This document shows positions 41,991 through 52,533 of a DNA stretch of 64,000 nt, piece by piece. Position 1 is the first letter of the stretch. The number at the start of each line of letters is the position of its first letter. This DNA is from Chaetoceros tenuissimus (lineage: Eukaryota > Bacillariophyta > Thalassiosirophyceae > Chaetocerotales > Chaetocerotaceae). The position numbers and the translations under genes are program-made. Under the pieces are notes generated by a model. That model ran no database searches. It was not told where the DNA came from and saw nothing but the letters and a program-made list of their open reading frames with translations. The stretch is taken from the NCBI GenBank assembly GCA_021927905.1, contig BLLK01000045.1:620001-684000 (forward strand), written 5' to 3'.

Positions 41991-42770
41991 TTATGTGATG
42001 ACAACATCACTAACGTCCTCCTCATCACCCCTCGCCATTTTGGTAGGTGAAGGACTAGTAGGTCCAGTCATTTCCATTTCAGAAGCGTCAGATTTGTCAC
42101 CATACATCCACCATGAGCACGAACAAACAGGAAGGCCATCTCGAACGTAGGCCTTGTAAATACCCCGAAGGCCATAAATAAATGTAGCGATTCCACAAGT
42201 CATTGCAATCAATGGGTCTAACCACCACAATCCTCCATTAGAACTCTTTGATAATACTGTGGTAAGAAACAATGACGCAGCCAATACAGTTCCAAACGCT
42301 GAACAAAGACCATCTTTTCTCAACGAAGGAGAATTCATTGCTTTAGCATACTGAAATTTGAACATCGCCAACAGTCCAAAGATTAGCATGCTAAACATTG
42401 ATACATAATATAAAGTAGTGAGGTTCTTCAATTCTTCCATTCCCATTGCAAAATCCTCAGAAGCAGTGATAATGGTTCCAAATCCCAAAATCACTAATAC
42501 AAAAGTGATACCAACACTAGCTCTCTTTTCCCTCGCTAGTAATCTAGCTTCCTCTGCTGGATCTGATGACGAAGGTAAGTAAAATCTCCACAGTACGATT
42601 GCCGAAGATATAAAGTCTACCAAGTTTTCAAGTCCGTAGACAAGAATAAGCGATGAATCTAGTTTGTAGTATGCAGCAATTCCTCCAATGGCAGCCACCA
42701 TTGTACAAATCAAAGACACCCAGCATAGTATGAAGACATGATGGCCAGTTGGAGATTCCCAGCAACCCAT
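41991..42770 (-). CDS. TMEM163-like cation diffusion facilitator
   Basis: Single exon, 259 aa with about six membrane helices. The arrangement YGLENLVDFISSAIVLWRFYL in helix 2, SLRKDGLCSAFGTVLAASLF in helix 5 and WWLDPLIAMTCGIATF in helix 6 matches TMEM163/CDF proteins. In that family the acidic residues of helices 2 and 5 (here Glu/Asp of ENLVD and Asp of RKDG) coordinate zinc. Such proteins export divalent metals, mainly Zn2+, from cytosol. The C-terminal tail is acidic and cytosolic by prediction. There is no His-rich loop. Length fits TMEM163. Confidence 0.8.
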   Translation of the reverse strand: MGCWESPTGHHVFILCWVSLICTMVAAIGGIAAYYKLDSSLILVYGLENLVDFISSAIVLWRFYLPSSSDPAEEARLLAREKRASVGITFVLVILGFGTIITASEDFAMGMEELKNLTTLYYVSMFSMLIFGLLAMFKFQYAKAMNSPSLRKDGLCSAFGTVLAASLFLTTVLSKSSNGGLWWLDPLIAMTCGIATFIYGLRGIYKAYVRDGLPVCSCSWWMYGDKSDASEMEMTGPTSPSPTKMARGDEEDVSDVVIT

Positions 42771-43370
42771 TTTTCTTTTTTGTTCTGAAAATGTAGAATA
42801 GTCCAGTCAAAGGCGTATGCTATTCCCACCAAGAGCTTAGGAGTATGAGCTTAATCAAGTTCTAGCTGACACAGCGTTAGAAGCAATTGCTAGATACAGG
42901 AAGAGGTGAAGAAATAAGGGAGATAAAACAGAGTGGTCACTGTGTTCTCATCTCTCATCTCTCTACTCACATTCACTCGTGCTTGTGGCTCGTGTGCTGG
43001 TTTGTCGCATTGTTGAGCTAGATACGACTGTACGTAGTACATACGAAGATTCAGCATTTTTTTGTAAATTATTGATTTCCAATTTTTATCGAATACAATA
43101 GTTCTAGCTATGACAACCTGATATCCAGCATGTTCATCATTGGAATATTCTTCGAGACTATCCTACATACCTAACATTGTTTCTATCGCAAGCTCATCCT
43201 GAGATATGTATTCAAACTTTGTCGATCTTGAAAATCCCTCGTTTGCTTCCACAAATCGAGCTCCTTCCAATTAAATTGTTGAGATAAGTCATTATTATAG
43301 TATTGCGATTATTATTTTTAGTCGTTATATTGTAGATATCCCTTCATCAACTTTTGTAAAAAATTTCTTC
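42771..43370. other. Intergenic region
   Basis: The 600-bp spacer between two minus-strand genes holds the transporter promoter and the DBP5 3' end. No ORF, repeat or RNA gene is seen. Confidence 0.4.
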
Positions 43371-44990
43371 TTAAATTTCTATCATGTCAGCTAGCTCCTC
43401 AGGGTCTGCAGGCGCATTAGCAATCATTTCTTTTCCACCGGTTGAGAAGTGGGCCTCAATGGCAGCCAAAATCTGAATAGAGTTTTGATCATCAACAAGG
43501 CTAATTGCAGTACCCTTTCTTCCGAATCTTCCAGTTCTTCCAATTCTGTGAAGGTATGTTTCAAAGTCTGGGTTTCTATCCTTATCTACTGGAACATCAT
43601 AGTTTACAACCAAGCATACATTATCTACATCCACACCACGAGCCAAAACATTGGTTGTGATGAGAACATTACTTTCTCCATTTCGGAATGCTTCCATGGT
43701 TGCATCACGTTCTGCATTGTCCACCTGTGAATGCAAAACAGAGCACGAGTAATCCTGCTCTGTCAAAGTTCTATAAACATTGTCTGCTTCTCTCTTTGTC
43801 CCAACAAAAATAATACTCTGTCCAATTGTCATGAGTGTATAGATATCAGCCAAGAAAGCTAGCTTTCCTCCATCGTAAGGTCTAGTATCAATCCACAATT
43901 GCTTGATGACATCCAAAACTAAAAACTCTGGTCCTGCTTCAATCAAGATTTTATCTGGGTTTGAAACCATCTTGGTTGCAAATTCAACTACTTCAGGAGG
44001 GAATGTAGCAGAAAATAGCAATGATTGGCACGTCTTCGGCATAGCCTTTTTAACCAACAAAGAATTCGCACGATGTCCACCTTCTGCAACCATCTCATCA
44101 GCCTCATCCAATACGAAAACTTTCATATTTTTCGTGTTGATGGTTCGGCGTTTGATCCAATCTACAACTTTACCAGGTGTTCCAACAATCAAGTGAGCTT
44201 CGCATTTCTCACCTCTTTCCATTCTTTCACCAGCCAAAGCTAGCTGTATTTTTAGTCCATCCATGTGTGCCGCCATAGGCTTGACAGTTTTATTCACAAT
44301 CTGAACAGCCAATTCACGTGTAGGAGTGACACAAAGTGCTTGTGGTGTAGCAGGTGAATCAATTTCAATTCTGTAAAGCATACCGATGACAAATGCAGCA
44401 GTTTTTCCACTTCCACTCTGTGCCTGACCGATTACATTTCTAGGAGGATTCGCTAGGATACGCGGAAGAGCTTCTTCTTGAATTGCCGATGGTCTTTCAA
44501 ATCCCATTTCAAAGATTGCATCTAGGAGATATTTTGGTAAGTTCAGTTCCTGAAATGTTCTTGCGGAGGAAAGATGGGATGATGCATCGGATTGTATAAC
44601 TTTGAGTCTCTCGTGTCTATTTTCCTATCATTGGAATTCATTTTTTTGTAGATAAATATTCAATCGTGCGTTGAGAATTCGTAGTTTCGCAGAGTCAGTC
44701 AGTACATTGAATTTCGTGATATCAAAGGTTGGTCGATTTTGTTCGTTGCCAATTACTCTTGAAATATAAGTCGACTTTCTTCATAGAAGTAGTATATATT
44801 GACTTACCTTTTGACGTTCAAGAGCTAGTTTCTGCATTCTTTTTGTAAGTTCTGCAGAAGCTTCCTTCTTCTTCCTACGCTCTTCGGCTGCATCCTTTTC
44901 CGCATCAGCTTTAGCATCTGCTGCTGGCTCTTCTACTTTAGGTGTTTCTTCAGCAGGAGTTGCTTCTTCTTTCTTAGTTTCGTCACTCAT
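43371..44990 (-). CDS. DBP5: DEAD-box RNA helicase DBP5/DDX19 (mRNA export)
   Basis: Exon 1 is 44990-44808 and exon 2 is 44624-43371 (478 aa); a 183-nt intron joins ALERQK to ENRHERLKVIQ in phase 0. It releases export factors from mRNA at the cytoplasmic face of the nuclear pore. The N-terminus is Glu/Lys/Ala-rich. FQELNLPKYLLDAIFEMGF is the DDX19-type lead-in to the Q motif. Then AQSGSGKTAAF (Walker A), PTRELAVQ, GTPGKV, VLDEADEM, LLFSATFPPEV, IIFVGTKREAD, TTNVLARGVDV and HRIGRTGRFGRKG. All helicase motifs are intact. The family's N-terminal autoinhibitory helix may lie in the Lys-rich exon 1/2 junction. Confidence 0.95.
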
Positions 44991-45293
44991 CTTTTTTACC
45001 AGGTTTGCTTCTTACTTCAGTTAAGTAATGAATTCTATCGAAAACAAAGGAAGTATCTATGAGATAGATTGTATTTGTTTTTATGAAATGGAAATGGCCG
45101 TCGTCGTTTTTGTGTTTCTGGTGCAGGTCCGTCGTTGTCGGCTCTTCTTCTTTAGTGTTCCATGAATAATACCAACCAATCAGGGTCAACGGGTGTGATT
45201 TGCCGCTTGGATTTGCAGCCACCCTTTCCTCAAGCCTATCTTTTTTCACAGAAAACTTTTCCCACAAATTTGAAGTGAACGAAATCTAAAGAA
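44991..45293. other. Divergent promoter of DBP5 and SPOUT1
   Basis: The 303-bp spacer separates two divergent RNA-metabolism genes. A minus-strand open frame crosses it but shows no domain and looks like 5' leader sequence. Confidence 0.45.
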
Positions 45294-46721
45294 ATGGAAG
45301 AGGAAGACGCTGCAAAGAAAGCTGCACGTAAAGCAGAACTGAAGAAACAAAAGCAGCAACGTATAAAGGAATCAGGAGGGAAAAGACCGCGTCCTGAAAA
45401 GGCAGCTCAACCACCAAAACCGAAAAAGTCCAAATCGAAGAAAAGAAAAGATGCACATAAAAATGAAGGTCATCATAAGTTTGGAAGGGTAATGGAACAT
45501 GTACCATGTCCGAATAAATCGCGTATGTCAACATTGTCCATTGCTATTCCTGGATCTATTGTCTCAAATGCTCAAACTCAAGAATTGAGAACTCATCTTG
45601 TTGGACAAATTGCTAGAGCTGCTGCTATTTATCATGTAGATGAAATTGTTGTTTTTAATGATCGTCTAGGAAAAGAGATTAAACCAAGATTCAATTACAG
45701 GAAAAGGGACAATGATCGTGATCGTGATGGGGATGACAAAGATGATGATAAGAAAGGAAATAATGATGAAAAAGGAACTCGACTACAGCCTTCTACTGAT
45801 CCACATGCTTTTATGGCGAGGATTTTACAATATTGCGAATGCCCTCAATATCTTCGTAGGCATTTTTTCCCAATGCATCCAGATTTACAATTTGCTGGAT
45901 TGCTTGCTCCTTTAGATGCTCCACATCATGTGAGAGCTTTAGATCGAAGTGAATTTCGTGAAGGTGTAGTAACGGAAAAGAAGGGGAAGGGCGACAATCC
46001 TGGTTCTCTTGTCAATTGTGGTATTAGAAATCAGCTTGTAGAGTAAGTTTTGGACGATCAATGAATATTACTTCAGCATGCTGTAATTTCACACTAATTT
46101 CATTAAATTTGTAGAATCGACAGAGTCTTGGCTCCTGGCATTAGATGCACTGTGCACATAGAACCAAAAGCGTATGGTACTCCTGGAAAAAGTTTGAAAG
46201 GTAAAGTAGTGAGCCCAAGCGAGCCTAGGGAGAGAGATGGAACATATTGGGGATATCAAACAAGAATGGCATCATCAATCAAAGCTATTTTTGACGAAGC
46301 GCCTTTTCCAGGTGGTTACGATCTAAAGGTTGGAACATCTGAACGTGGAGATATTTCAGTAGACGATGAAAGTTTTGGTTCAAGCTATACAAAAGAACGC
46401 CAATCATTTAAACATGCAATCATTGTACTTGGTGGAGTTGCTGGTATTGAAGAGTGCGTTGATGCTGACGAAACTATGGACATTTCAGGAGACAAAAGTA
46501 AGAGTTTGTTTGATATGTGGGTAAATGTTTGTCAATTTCAAGGAAGTAGGACAATCAGAACAGAAGAAGCCTTATTGATTAGTCTAGCTAGACTTCGTCC
46601 ATTTTTATTTTCTATCCCAATCGAAAGCAAGAAGAAAGAAAGAAAAAATCTGCCAACAACTGTGGACTTTAGCGATGATGAAGTCTCCGAAGAAAGCAGT
46701 TCCGAAGAGGAAGAAGATTAA
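45294..46721 (+). CDS. SPOUT1: SPOUT-fold RNA methyltransferase, C9orf114/SPOUT1 family
   Basis: CDS joins 45294-46042 and 46115-46721 (451 aa), 72-nt intron; the split Glu codon restores NQLVE-IDRVLAPG. The N-terminus is Lys-rich. The knotted-fold core begins LSIAIPGSIVSNAQTQELRT, followed by AIYHVDEIVVFNDRLG, YLRRHFFPMHPDLQFAGLLA, PLDAPHH and IDRVLAPGIRCTVHIEP. It resumes at GYQTRMASSIKAIF and AIIVLGGVAGIEECVDAD. Members are SAM-dependent RNA methyltransferases; human SPOUT1/CENP-32 also supports spindle function and miRNA maturation. An Asp/Lys insert (residues ~140-160) and an acidic tail are lineage additions. Confidence 0.9.
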
Positions 46722-46968
46722 AACTTTTAAAGATTTTTAAAAAATTTACTTCTTGGATCTAAAATAGCTGTGTCAAAATATACTCATGCGACATTGGGAA
46801 AACTTGATTTTTGGCAATTGGCAACTGGCAACACAGAACACAGCACAACGACAACCTATGATGACAGAACAAAACTAAAACCACTTTTTAACATTTACCT
46901 CCCTAATCTCTATATCCACAAATCAAGGATACGAGGAAGTATCAGCGCCTTACTAGTAACTATACAAG

Positions 46969-48777
46969 ATGGGAATAAATAAACTTTTACCTATGCTAGA
47001 TTCAATGTCACGGCAAGTGACCATTGACAAAGCTGAGCATTTTCTAGTACCTAACGAAGATCATCATACCATAACACAGAATCCATTGAAAAGAAAACCA
47101 GCAACAAGTTTGAATGAGATGATTCAAAATCTTTCCGATAAGAGACGCAAGACAAATGAATGTCAAGAAGTAAATAATGAAGAATTACGGAATATTCGTG
47201 TTGGTGTGGACATCTCAACATGGATAGCTGCTGCTTGCGCGATGCGTGGTCAGGATTTAATTGATGAACGACATTTGTCGGCATTTGGTAGAAACGAGCT
47301 TGCTAATAAGACCTCAAATGCAGGATCAAATACTGAACATGACGATGAAAACAACCAAGAGTCAAAGACCAATGATGGGGACAAAATGAAAGAAACGGTT
47401 GAGAATTTCATAGCTGATTGCACACGTTCAGTGATAAAAAAGCTAAAGTCGATGCAGTATATTTTGACTCCGTCAATTATAGTTGTTCTTGATGGTAGTT
47501 CCCCACCTGTAAAAAAGCTCGTTGTCGAAGATAGGAAGAAAGCTCGTGCCAATGCTGAATCACGAAGAGATGGAGACGTTGCTGTTTCAGTACCAGCAGA
47601 TCAAGAAGACATTGAAGAGTTGGAGCATCGAACAAACAAGCAAAGGTTTCTATCTGCAAAAAAGGCTGGGGCAGGTAGTGGAAAACTCTATGGCATAGTT
47701 GTTGCATCCATTATTCGGAGCTTGAGACAAGAAAAAATTGCATTTCAAGTTGCACCATATGAAGCAGATGGACAGTTGACATATCTTTGTAATAAAGGAT
47801 ATATCGATTTCATTGTTTCAGAGGATAGTGATTTCATTCCATATGGTGCCGACGCAATACTGTACAAATATAAACCAGTGATTCCCTTTGAATATGGAGT
47901 TGATTTCAATAATTTTTCAGAGAATACATTCAAACATTGTACAGCCACTGCCACACTCATAATGAAAAAAGACCTTACTGCCTGCACGTCACCAACATTT
48001 TCTCTCACTGGTTTTTCTGATGTAATGATAACAATGATTTGCGTTGCTGCAGGTTGTGATTATCTTTCATCATTGAAAGGGATAGGTCTTACTAGCGCAA
48101 GACATGCGGTAAAAGACGCGATTGATATTCAGCTGGTAGAAGGTGGCGACTTTGTTGATAAAGTATTGCGTGGCTTATTTACCAGGTGTTATGGTACATT
48201 GCATCCAAGGGAAAAGAAAGAATATTCGAAAGGGTTTGTCCAAGCTTTGACAATGTTCTTACACCCTGTTATTTTCGATCCTATTCAGGCAGTGTGTAAA
48301 TTTGCAAATATGGATTCCCCAAATGAACTCCTGATGACTCATCAACCTTTTGCAGATGTTGTGAGCGATCCTAAGAAACTGGAGGCAATTACGGGCTCAC
48401 TATATGAGCAGAAAATGGCAATTTATATTTCTGAGGGATGGATAAATCCCAAGATAATGGAATTGAGAGATGACGAATCAACTCCTAGTCAAATTAGATC
48501 TTACCTCGAAGAATGGAATACGAAGCAAAAGGAAATATTACCTCCACAAGAAACTGATCGACCGAACGGCAATTTGCAGGTATCTCAAGAAGATACTAAT
48601 ACACCAAATAGAGTAGTGCACCTAAGTAATCCGTCACAGTCCACAAATGCAACGAGTGCAAGTAAACCATCTACTCAAGGGACTCACTTGAGTAATTCTA
48701 GCAATGAAGAACTCAGTCCAAATTTACTCAGTCCAGCCACTACAGGCGCTACAGCGAAAAATCTATCTATCGACTAA
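46969..48777 (+). CDS. XPG/FEN-family nuclease, EXO1-like
   Basis: Single exon, 602 aa. The first residues MGINKLLPMLDS are the XPG-N start (catalytic N-terminal Gly). VGVDISTWIAAACAMRG supplies the first metal-binding Asp, and IIVVLDGSSPPVKK the next conserved Asp. The XPG-I motif is QVAPYEADGQLTYLCNKGYI then VSEDSDFIPYGA. The helix-two-turn-helix is CVAAGCDYLSSLKGIGLTSA. These match the EXO1 subgroup (5'-3' exonuclease/flap endonuclease in mismatch repair and resection) better than FEN1. Unusual insertions occur between the first residues and the VGVD strand (~60 aa) and after AMRG (~50 acidic aa). The C-terminus is Ser/Thr-rich and short for EXO1. Confidence 0.85.
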   Translation: MGINKLLPMLDSMSRQVTIDKAEHFLVPNEDHHTITQNPLKRKPATSLNEMIQNLSDKRRKTNECQEVNNEELRNIRVGVDISTWIAAACAMRGQDLIDERHLSAFGRNELANKTSNAGSNTEHDDENNQESKTNDGDKMKETVENFIADCTRSVIKKLKSMQYILTPSIIVVLDGSSPPVKKLVVEDRKKARANAESRRDGDVAVSVPADQEDIEELEHRTNKQRFLSAKKAGAGSGKLYGIVVASIIRSLRQEKIAFQVAPYEADGQLTYLCNKGYIDFIVSEDSDFIPYGADAILYKYKPVIPFEYGVDFNNFSENTFKHCTATATLIMKKDLTACTSPTFSLTGFSDVMITMICVAAGCDYLSSLKGIGLTSARHAVKDAIDIQLVEGGDFVDKVLRGLFTRCYGTLHPREKKEYSKGFVQALTMFLHPVIFDPIQAVCKFANMDSPNELLMTHQPFADVVSDPKKLEAITGSLYEQKMAIYISEGWINPKIMELRDDESTPSQIRSYLEEWNTKQKEILPPQETDRPNGNLQVSQEDTNTPNRVVHLSNPSQSTNATSASKPSTQGTHLSNSSNEELSPNLLSPATTGATAKNLSID

Positions 48778-49096
48778 AAGTAGTGCTGTATACTGTAGAT
48801 TGAGATTATTTACCAGAACCTGTTGAGATCCGTATCACTATTTACTCGTATAAATATGAAAAGAAAAGACGAGTATTTTGATCCAGTATGGTAACTATTG
48901 GTATTTGCCTGAGACTGTCGAGCAATGACGAGAACTCAAATACACGACTCAACCGGATGTGGTTTGGGCTTCTTTGCCCCAACCACCAGTTTTTTGTAGA
49001 ACATCTACGAGTATTCCATTCTCTCAAGACACCAATACTGCACTTAAATCAATAACAAAATAGTCTTCCAGTTATTCAAGAAAGGGTCAGCTCATT
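48778..49096. other. Short intergenic region
   Basis: The 319-bp spacer lies between two plus-strand genes. It contains the nuclease 3' UTR and the NOP16 promoter. A minus-strand open frame here shows no domain. Confidence 0.4.
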
Positions 49097-49677
49097 ATGG
49101 TGAAACACGGAAAAAATAAAAAGAGAAGAGCAGGGCGTGTGGGTAAAGTAAAACTTCCCGTAAGTATTTCTACTTCATAGGGCACAATATGCGTTCTTTC
49201 ACACAATCTAATAGCATCATACCTTTTCTTGATATATAGAATCGTACATATCAATTCTTTAAGCCTCCACAATACACGGATGAAATCATAGCTAAACATT
49301 GGAATCCTAGATTATCAGCAAAAGAAAACTTCAAAAGAATTGGCCTTTCCTCAGGCGCAGGGTTGAATTCAACAACAAAAGAAAGCGCGTCAAATCCATC
49401 AAAGGCTATTGAATTATTTGACATTCCAGATTCAGATAAGATGAATCCATCACAGAAAATGCTTCCAGTCAGTACCGAGAATCAAAAGTACATGGTTCCA
49501 CTTTTGGAAAAATACGGAAATGATTACAAAAAGATGTCGAGAGATATGAAGATGAATCCAATGCAACACACAGAAACACAATTACGAAAAATTGGATCTA
49601 GATTTTTATTGCTGGAAGAGAAGCAACTTCGCGTGGAGGTACCTGAAAAAGTGAAGGAGCTTATGCAATGCTTTTGA
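49097..49677 (+). CDS. NOP16: Nucleolar protein 16 (60S ribosome biogenesis)
   Basis: CDS joins 49097-49159 and 49240-49677 (166 aa) over an 80-nt intron. Exon 1 encodes the basic start MVKHGKNKKRRAGRVGKVKL typical of NOP16. After the splice come QFFKPPQYTDEIIAKHWNPR and SAKENFKRIGL, the family's conserved W-x-x-x-x-S/T-x-x-x-N region. The C-terminal signature is VPLLEKYGNDYKKMSRDMKM followed by NPMQHTETQLRKI. NOP16 joins early pre-60S particles in the nucleolus. Length is in the usual range. The first exon is too short to be seen without splicing. Confidence 0.92.
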
Positions 49678-49842
49678 AGGGCTTAACAGTATGGATGAAA
49701 ATGGCATTTAGTGGATTGCTCTGTTAAAATCTCTTGTTATAATATTAGTTACACATAGTATGTACTTTTTTGCGAAAAGAAAAAAATTAACATCAATATA
49801 ATTGTTTTCTCCCAGTATTGAGATGTTTTCACGATGATAAGT

Positions 49843-50772
49843 TTACAAGTTTGCAGCGTTTTCGTCAAAAGAAACATTCAAAGGGACACTGAAATAATCC
49901 TCAACATTGTATTCTCGTAGATTGCTTTGCCCAAAGATACAACTTTCTGCAGTTTCAGGATCAAAGTATTTTGCCTTCTCTTCTTCATCAGTTAAGAATT
50001 TGATTTTGTTTCTAGTATTAGGATCGATGAAGCCTTTTACCATTGAATAGAAAGTGCGGAAAATGCCAGGAGCGTTACTAAAGTAAACTCTTGCTAATCT
50101 CTCAACATAACAGTCTTGTAAGATATGGATCGTTTTCTTTGTAATATCTAGACTAGATGCATGCTTCATTCTCCAACCATCAAAGTCCAAAACTATGACA
50201 GCTTTTTCATATCCCATTTTCTCTGTGCACGCAAGTAGCCGCTCTATTTGATAAACGAGGTGCATGATATTGTGTTCCGGATTATTTGAATTCTCTCTCT
50301 TTTGATAAATCCATAGAATAGCTCTTTCTTCTTTGTCATATCCTCTTACAAACATCTTACCGGTTTCTGCCTCATGCATGAGGATATTCCGAATTTTGTG
50401 CTCCTCCTCTGTCTCTGGATTATGTGCAGCTTTTAACATTTCTTTAACCTTCATATCCTTTCGCCATTGAATTGCGTATTTGATTCGTTTGATTGCCTTA
50501 GGAATATTTCCCTTGTCTGCACGATAGTGGCGAATCAGGAGATTCTCGTCGGACATATCTTCAATTTCTTCGGGAGTAAGTGCTTCAAGAATTTTTCTGC
50601 AACCTTCTTCTTCTGTTTGCTCATCATGAAGACGTTTTTCTTTTGTTTTCCTAATGATACTCTGTGGTTCATTTACTTTTGCAGTTTTGCCAACAAGTAT
50701 GTCGTTCATATCTACAGCCTCAATGTTATCCATATGAGCAGATAGAATGCTATGGCTCCGCAAAATTGTCAT
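49843..50772 (-). CDS. CRAL-TRIO (Sec14-like) lipid-transfer protein
   Basis: Single exon, 309 aa. A CRAL-TRIO N-terminal helical region (DENLLIRHYRADKGNIPKAI, KRIKYAIQWRKDMKV) is followed by the lipid-binding domain: GKMFVRGYDKEERAILWIY, LLACTEKMGYEKAVIVLDFD, KKTIHILQDCYVERLARVYF, SNAPGIFRTFYSMVKGFIDP. Sec14-like proteins exchange phosphatidylinositol and other lipids between membranes. There is no signal peptide or GOLD domain, so a cytosolic protein is expected. The C-terminal tail is short. A CRE-type TGACGTCA lies about 270 bp upstream of its start. Confidence 0.88.
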   Translation of the reverse strand: MTILRSHSILSAHMDNIEAVDMNDILVGKTAKVNEPQSIIRKTKEKRLHDEQTEEEGCRKILEALTPEEIEDMSDENLLIRHYRADKGNIPKAIKRIKYAIQWRKDMKVKEMLKAAHNPETEEEHKIRNILMHEAETGKMFVRGYDKEERAILWIYQKRENSNNPEHNIMHLVYQIERLLACTEKMGYEKAVIVLDFDGWRMKHASSLDITKKTIHILQDCYVERLARVYFSNAPGIFRTFYSMVKGFIDPNTRNKIKFLTDEEEKAKYFDPETAESCIFGQSNLREYNVEDYFSVPLNVSFDENAANL

Positions 50773-51406
50773 TGTTGTGAAATTTAAGGAGGTAGAATAC
50801 TATGATAAGAATACGAGCACGAGGATGGACGATTTTCGTTCACTTGATCCTGAGGTTCTTAATATCTACAAAAAGAACCTAACAAAGGGATGCAAGAAGT
50901 GATAGAATTGCTTCAGAAGTTCGAGTAAAAGGGGTAAAGACTGCCTTGTACGTTTGGTTAGTTCTTCTCTTTGAACCTGCGTGTGTGTGAGCTATGAGCT
51001 ATGATGAGCGCTGAGCAACCATCCACAATTCCATTTGGATGACGTCATAAAGACCGATAGGCCATTTCACGTCATTGACAATGATTCCCAAACCATGTAT
51101 GTAGTATCCCAATCTACAATAATCTTCTAAAATTAATGTAAGGTACGTTGTAATTATCTAATATGTAATATCTTATTTCATCGCACAATAGTTATTTTAC
51201 ATTACAAAAGTGCCTTTGATATGTAGCTACTTTACAAAGGAACGAAAATAAAATGTTCTAATTTTGATTCGATTCATTTGTACCATTCAATTGTGCCTCT
51301 ATGGCAAATCCGTAAAAAAGACGACAACAAGCAACGAATGGTAGCATGAGCCATGTTCCTGAAGTACACGAGAAGCATGAAGATTATGACAACAAATAAA
51401 AATTCT
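50773..51406. other. Intergenic region with CRE-type site
   Basis: The 634-bp spacer precedes the CRAL-TRIO gene (minus) and follows the end of the secreted ankyrin gene (minus). It holds the TGACGTCA element at 51040-51047 and AT-rich sequence. A CACGTCATTGACAATG string follows at about 51068. No gene is supported. Confidence 0.45.
51040..51047. promoter_or_regulatory. CRE/bZIP-type palindrome upstream of CRAL-TRIO gene
   Basis: TGACGTCA followed by TAAAG, identical over 13 bases to the site upstream of the cyclin gene at 15524. It lies ~270 bp upstream of the CRAL-TRIO ATG. Binding by bZIP factors is inference. Confidence 0.35.
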
Positions 51407-52258
51407 TTATAACTCATTTTTACCATCATTCTTCATCTCTCCTGTCTCTATATTCTCCTCATCTTCAGTATCAACTTTCAAAGATTTCTCCAGTAAATGA
51501 TAAGGTTTTCCTCCTCTATTTTTTAATGAGACTAGTGTATTCATGAATTTCCCTTCAATAGAAGCATCTTTACTCGATTGAGAAACAATTGTAGAGATAA
51601 TATCAAAAGCTGTTACTTTCGCTTCGCGATAGGATGCATCAAAGTCAGCATTGATTTCTGCGCCATTATCAAGTAAGAGATTGACGATCTCTGCATTCCC
51701 GGAGTAAGTATGCCAAGCCAACGGTGTCATTCGAAGAGCCTGGGATAGATGATATGCATGAGCCATGAGGGAAAGAAAGCAAAAGTTTCAAATCAACATG
51801 AATGTCTCACCTCTGGATGTGTGACTCGCAGGTTCACATCAGCTCCATTTTCAATCATCAATTTTGCAATTTCAAAACTATTTGATATGGCACTTAAGTG
51901 AAGGCATGATTCTCCATCGTCTGTTACTTTTTTCGCAAGTCCTACTCATGTACAAGCCAAAGTTAAACCAAAATGTCATGTAGATAGAGTTCATGTGTTC
52001 AACATTCCTTACCTGCATCGATTTTCATATATTCTTCTATAAGATCCATGTGGCCCTTAGCACATGCGTCCCTTTTAAAACAAGAAAGATAATTAGAATA
52101 GTGATAAATCTTCTCTTGTGATTTTCAAGGTAAGGATAGCAATGATCTATCCTGAATAATGAAACTACTCACCAGAATCCCTTCAGACCATCATCAGCTG
52201 TAGCAGCAAGTAACAGTGAGAATAGAGAGACTAAAGTCAAAAGATATGAACAACTCAT
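51407..52258 (-). CDS. Secreted ankyrin-repeat protein, 4 exons
   Basis: Exons 52258-52173, 52071-52013, 51941-51811 and 51739-51407 (202 aa), introns 101, 71 and 71 nt; codons split 2+1 and 1+2 rejoin cleanly. Exon 1 encodes a signal peptide (SCSYLLTLVSLFSLLLAATA). Exons 2-4 encode about three to four ankyrin repeats: WDACAKGHMDLIEEYMKIDA, GESCLHLSAISNSFEIAKLM then IENGADVNLR, and MTPLAWHTYSGNAEIVNLLL then DNGAEINADFD. The C-terminus is acidic. Introns fall near repeat borders. Ankyrin proteins are normally cytosolic or nuclear, so an ER-directed one is odd; secretory-route ankyrin proteins linked to silica vesicles are reported in diatoms, which is only a suggestion here. Confidence 0.8.
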
Positions 52259-52533
52259 TATTCTAATAAAAGAAAAAGATTATGATAGCTTCTTGTGCGT
52301 TGTTAGGCTCTTGGTACTACTACTATTAATGCTCCTCACACAGTACTACCTAGTTTTTAGTTTTTCAATGAACAAAACCGCATATCCTCATTATTCCGTC
52401 ATCGTCTGGCCGTCCCACCACCACAACTTCAACTTTGACCTCACTCCTCTCTTTCTTTTTAGTCTAGTGCTCTTCCTTCACAAAAGATAGTTATCCACGA
52501 AAACAAATAATACCACGCCGTTCTATTTCAAAT

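Noticed and set aside
44983-45267. 94-codon minus-strand ORF upstream of DBP5
   Set aside because: Lies in the shared promoter of two divergent genes, shows no domain and overlaps the DBP5 start.
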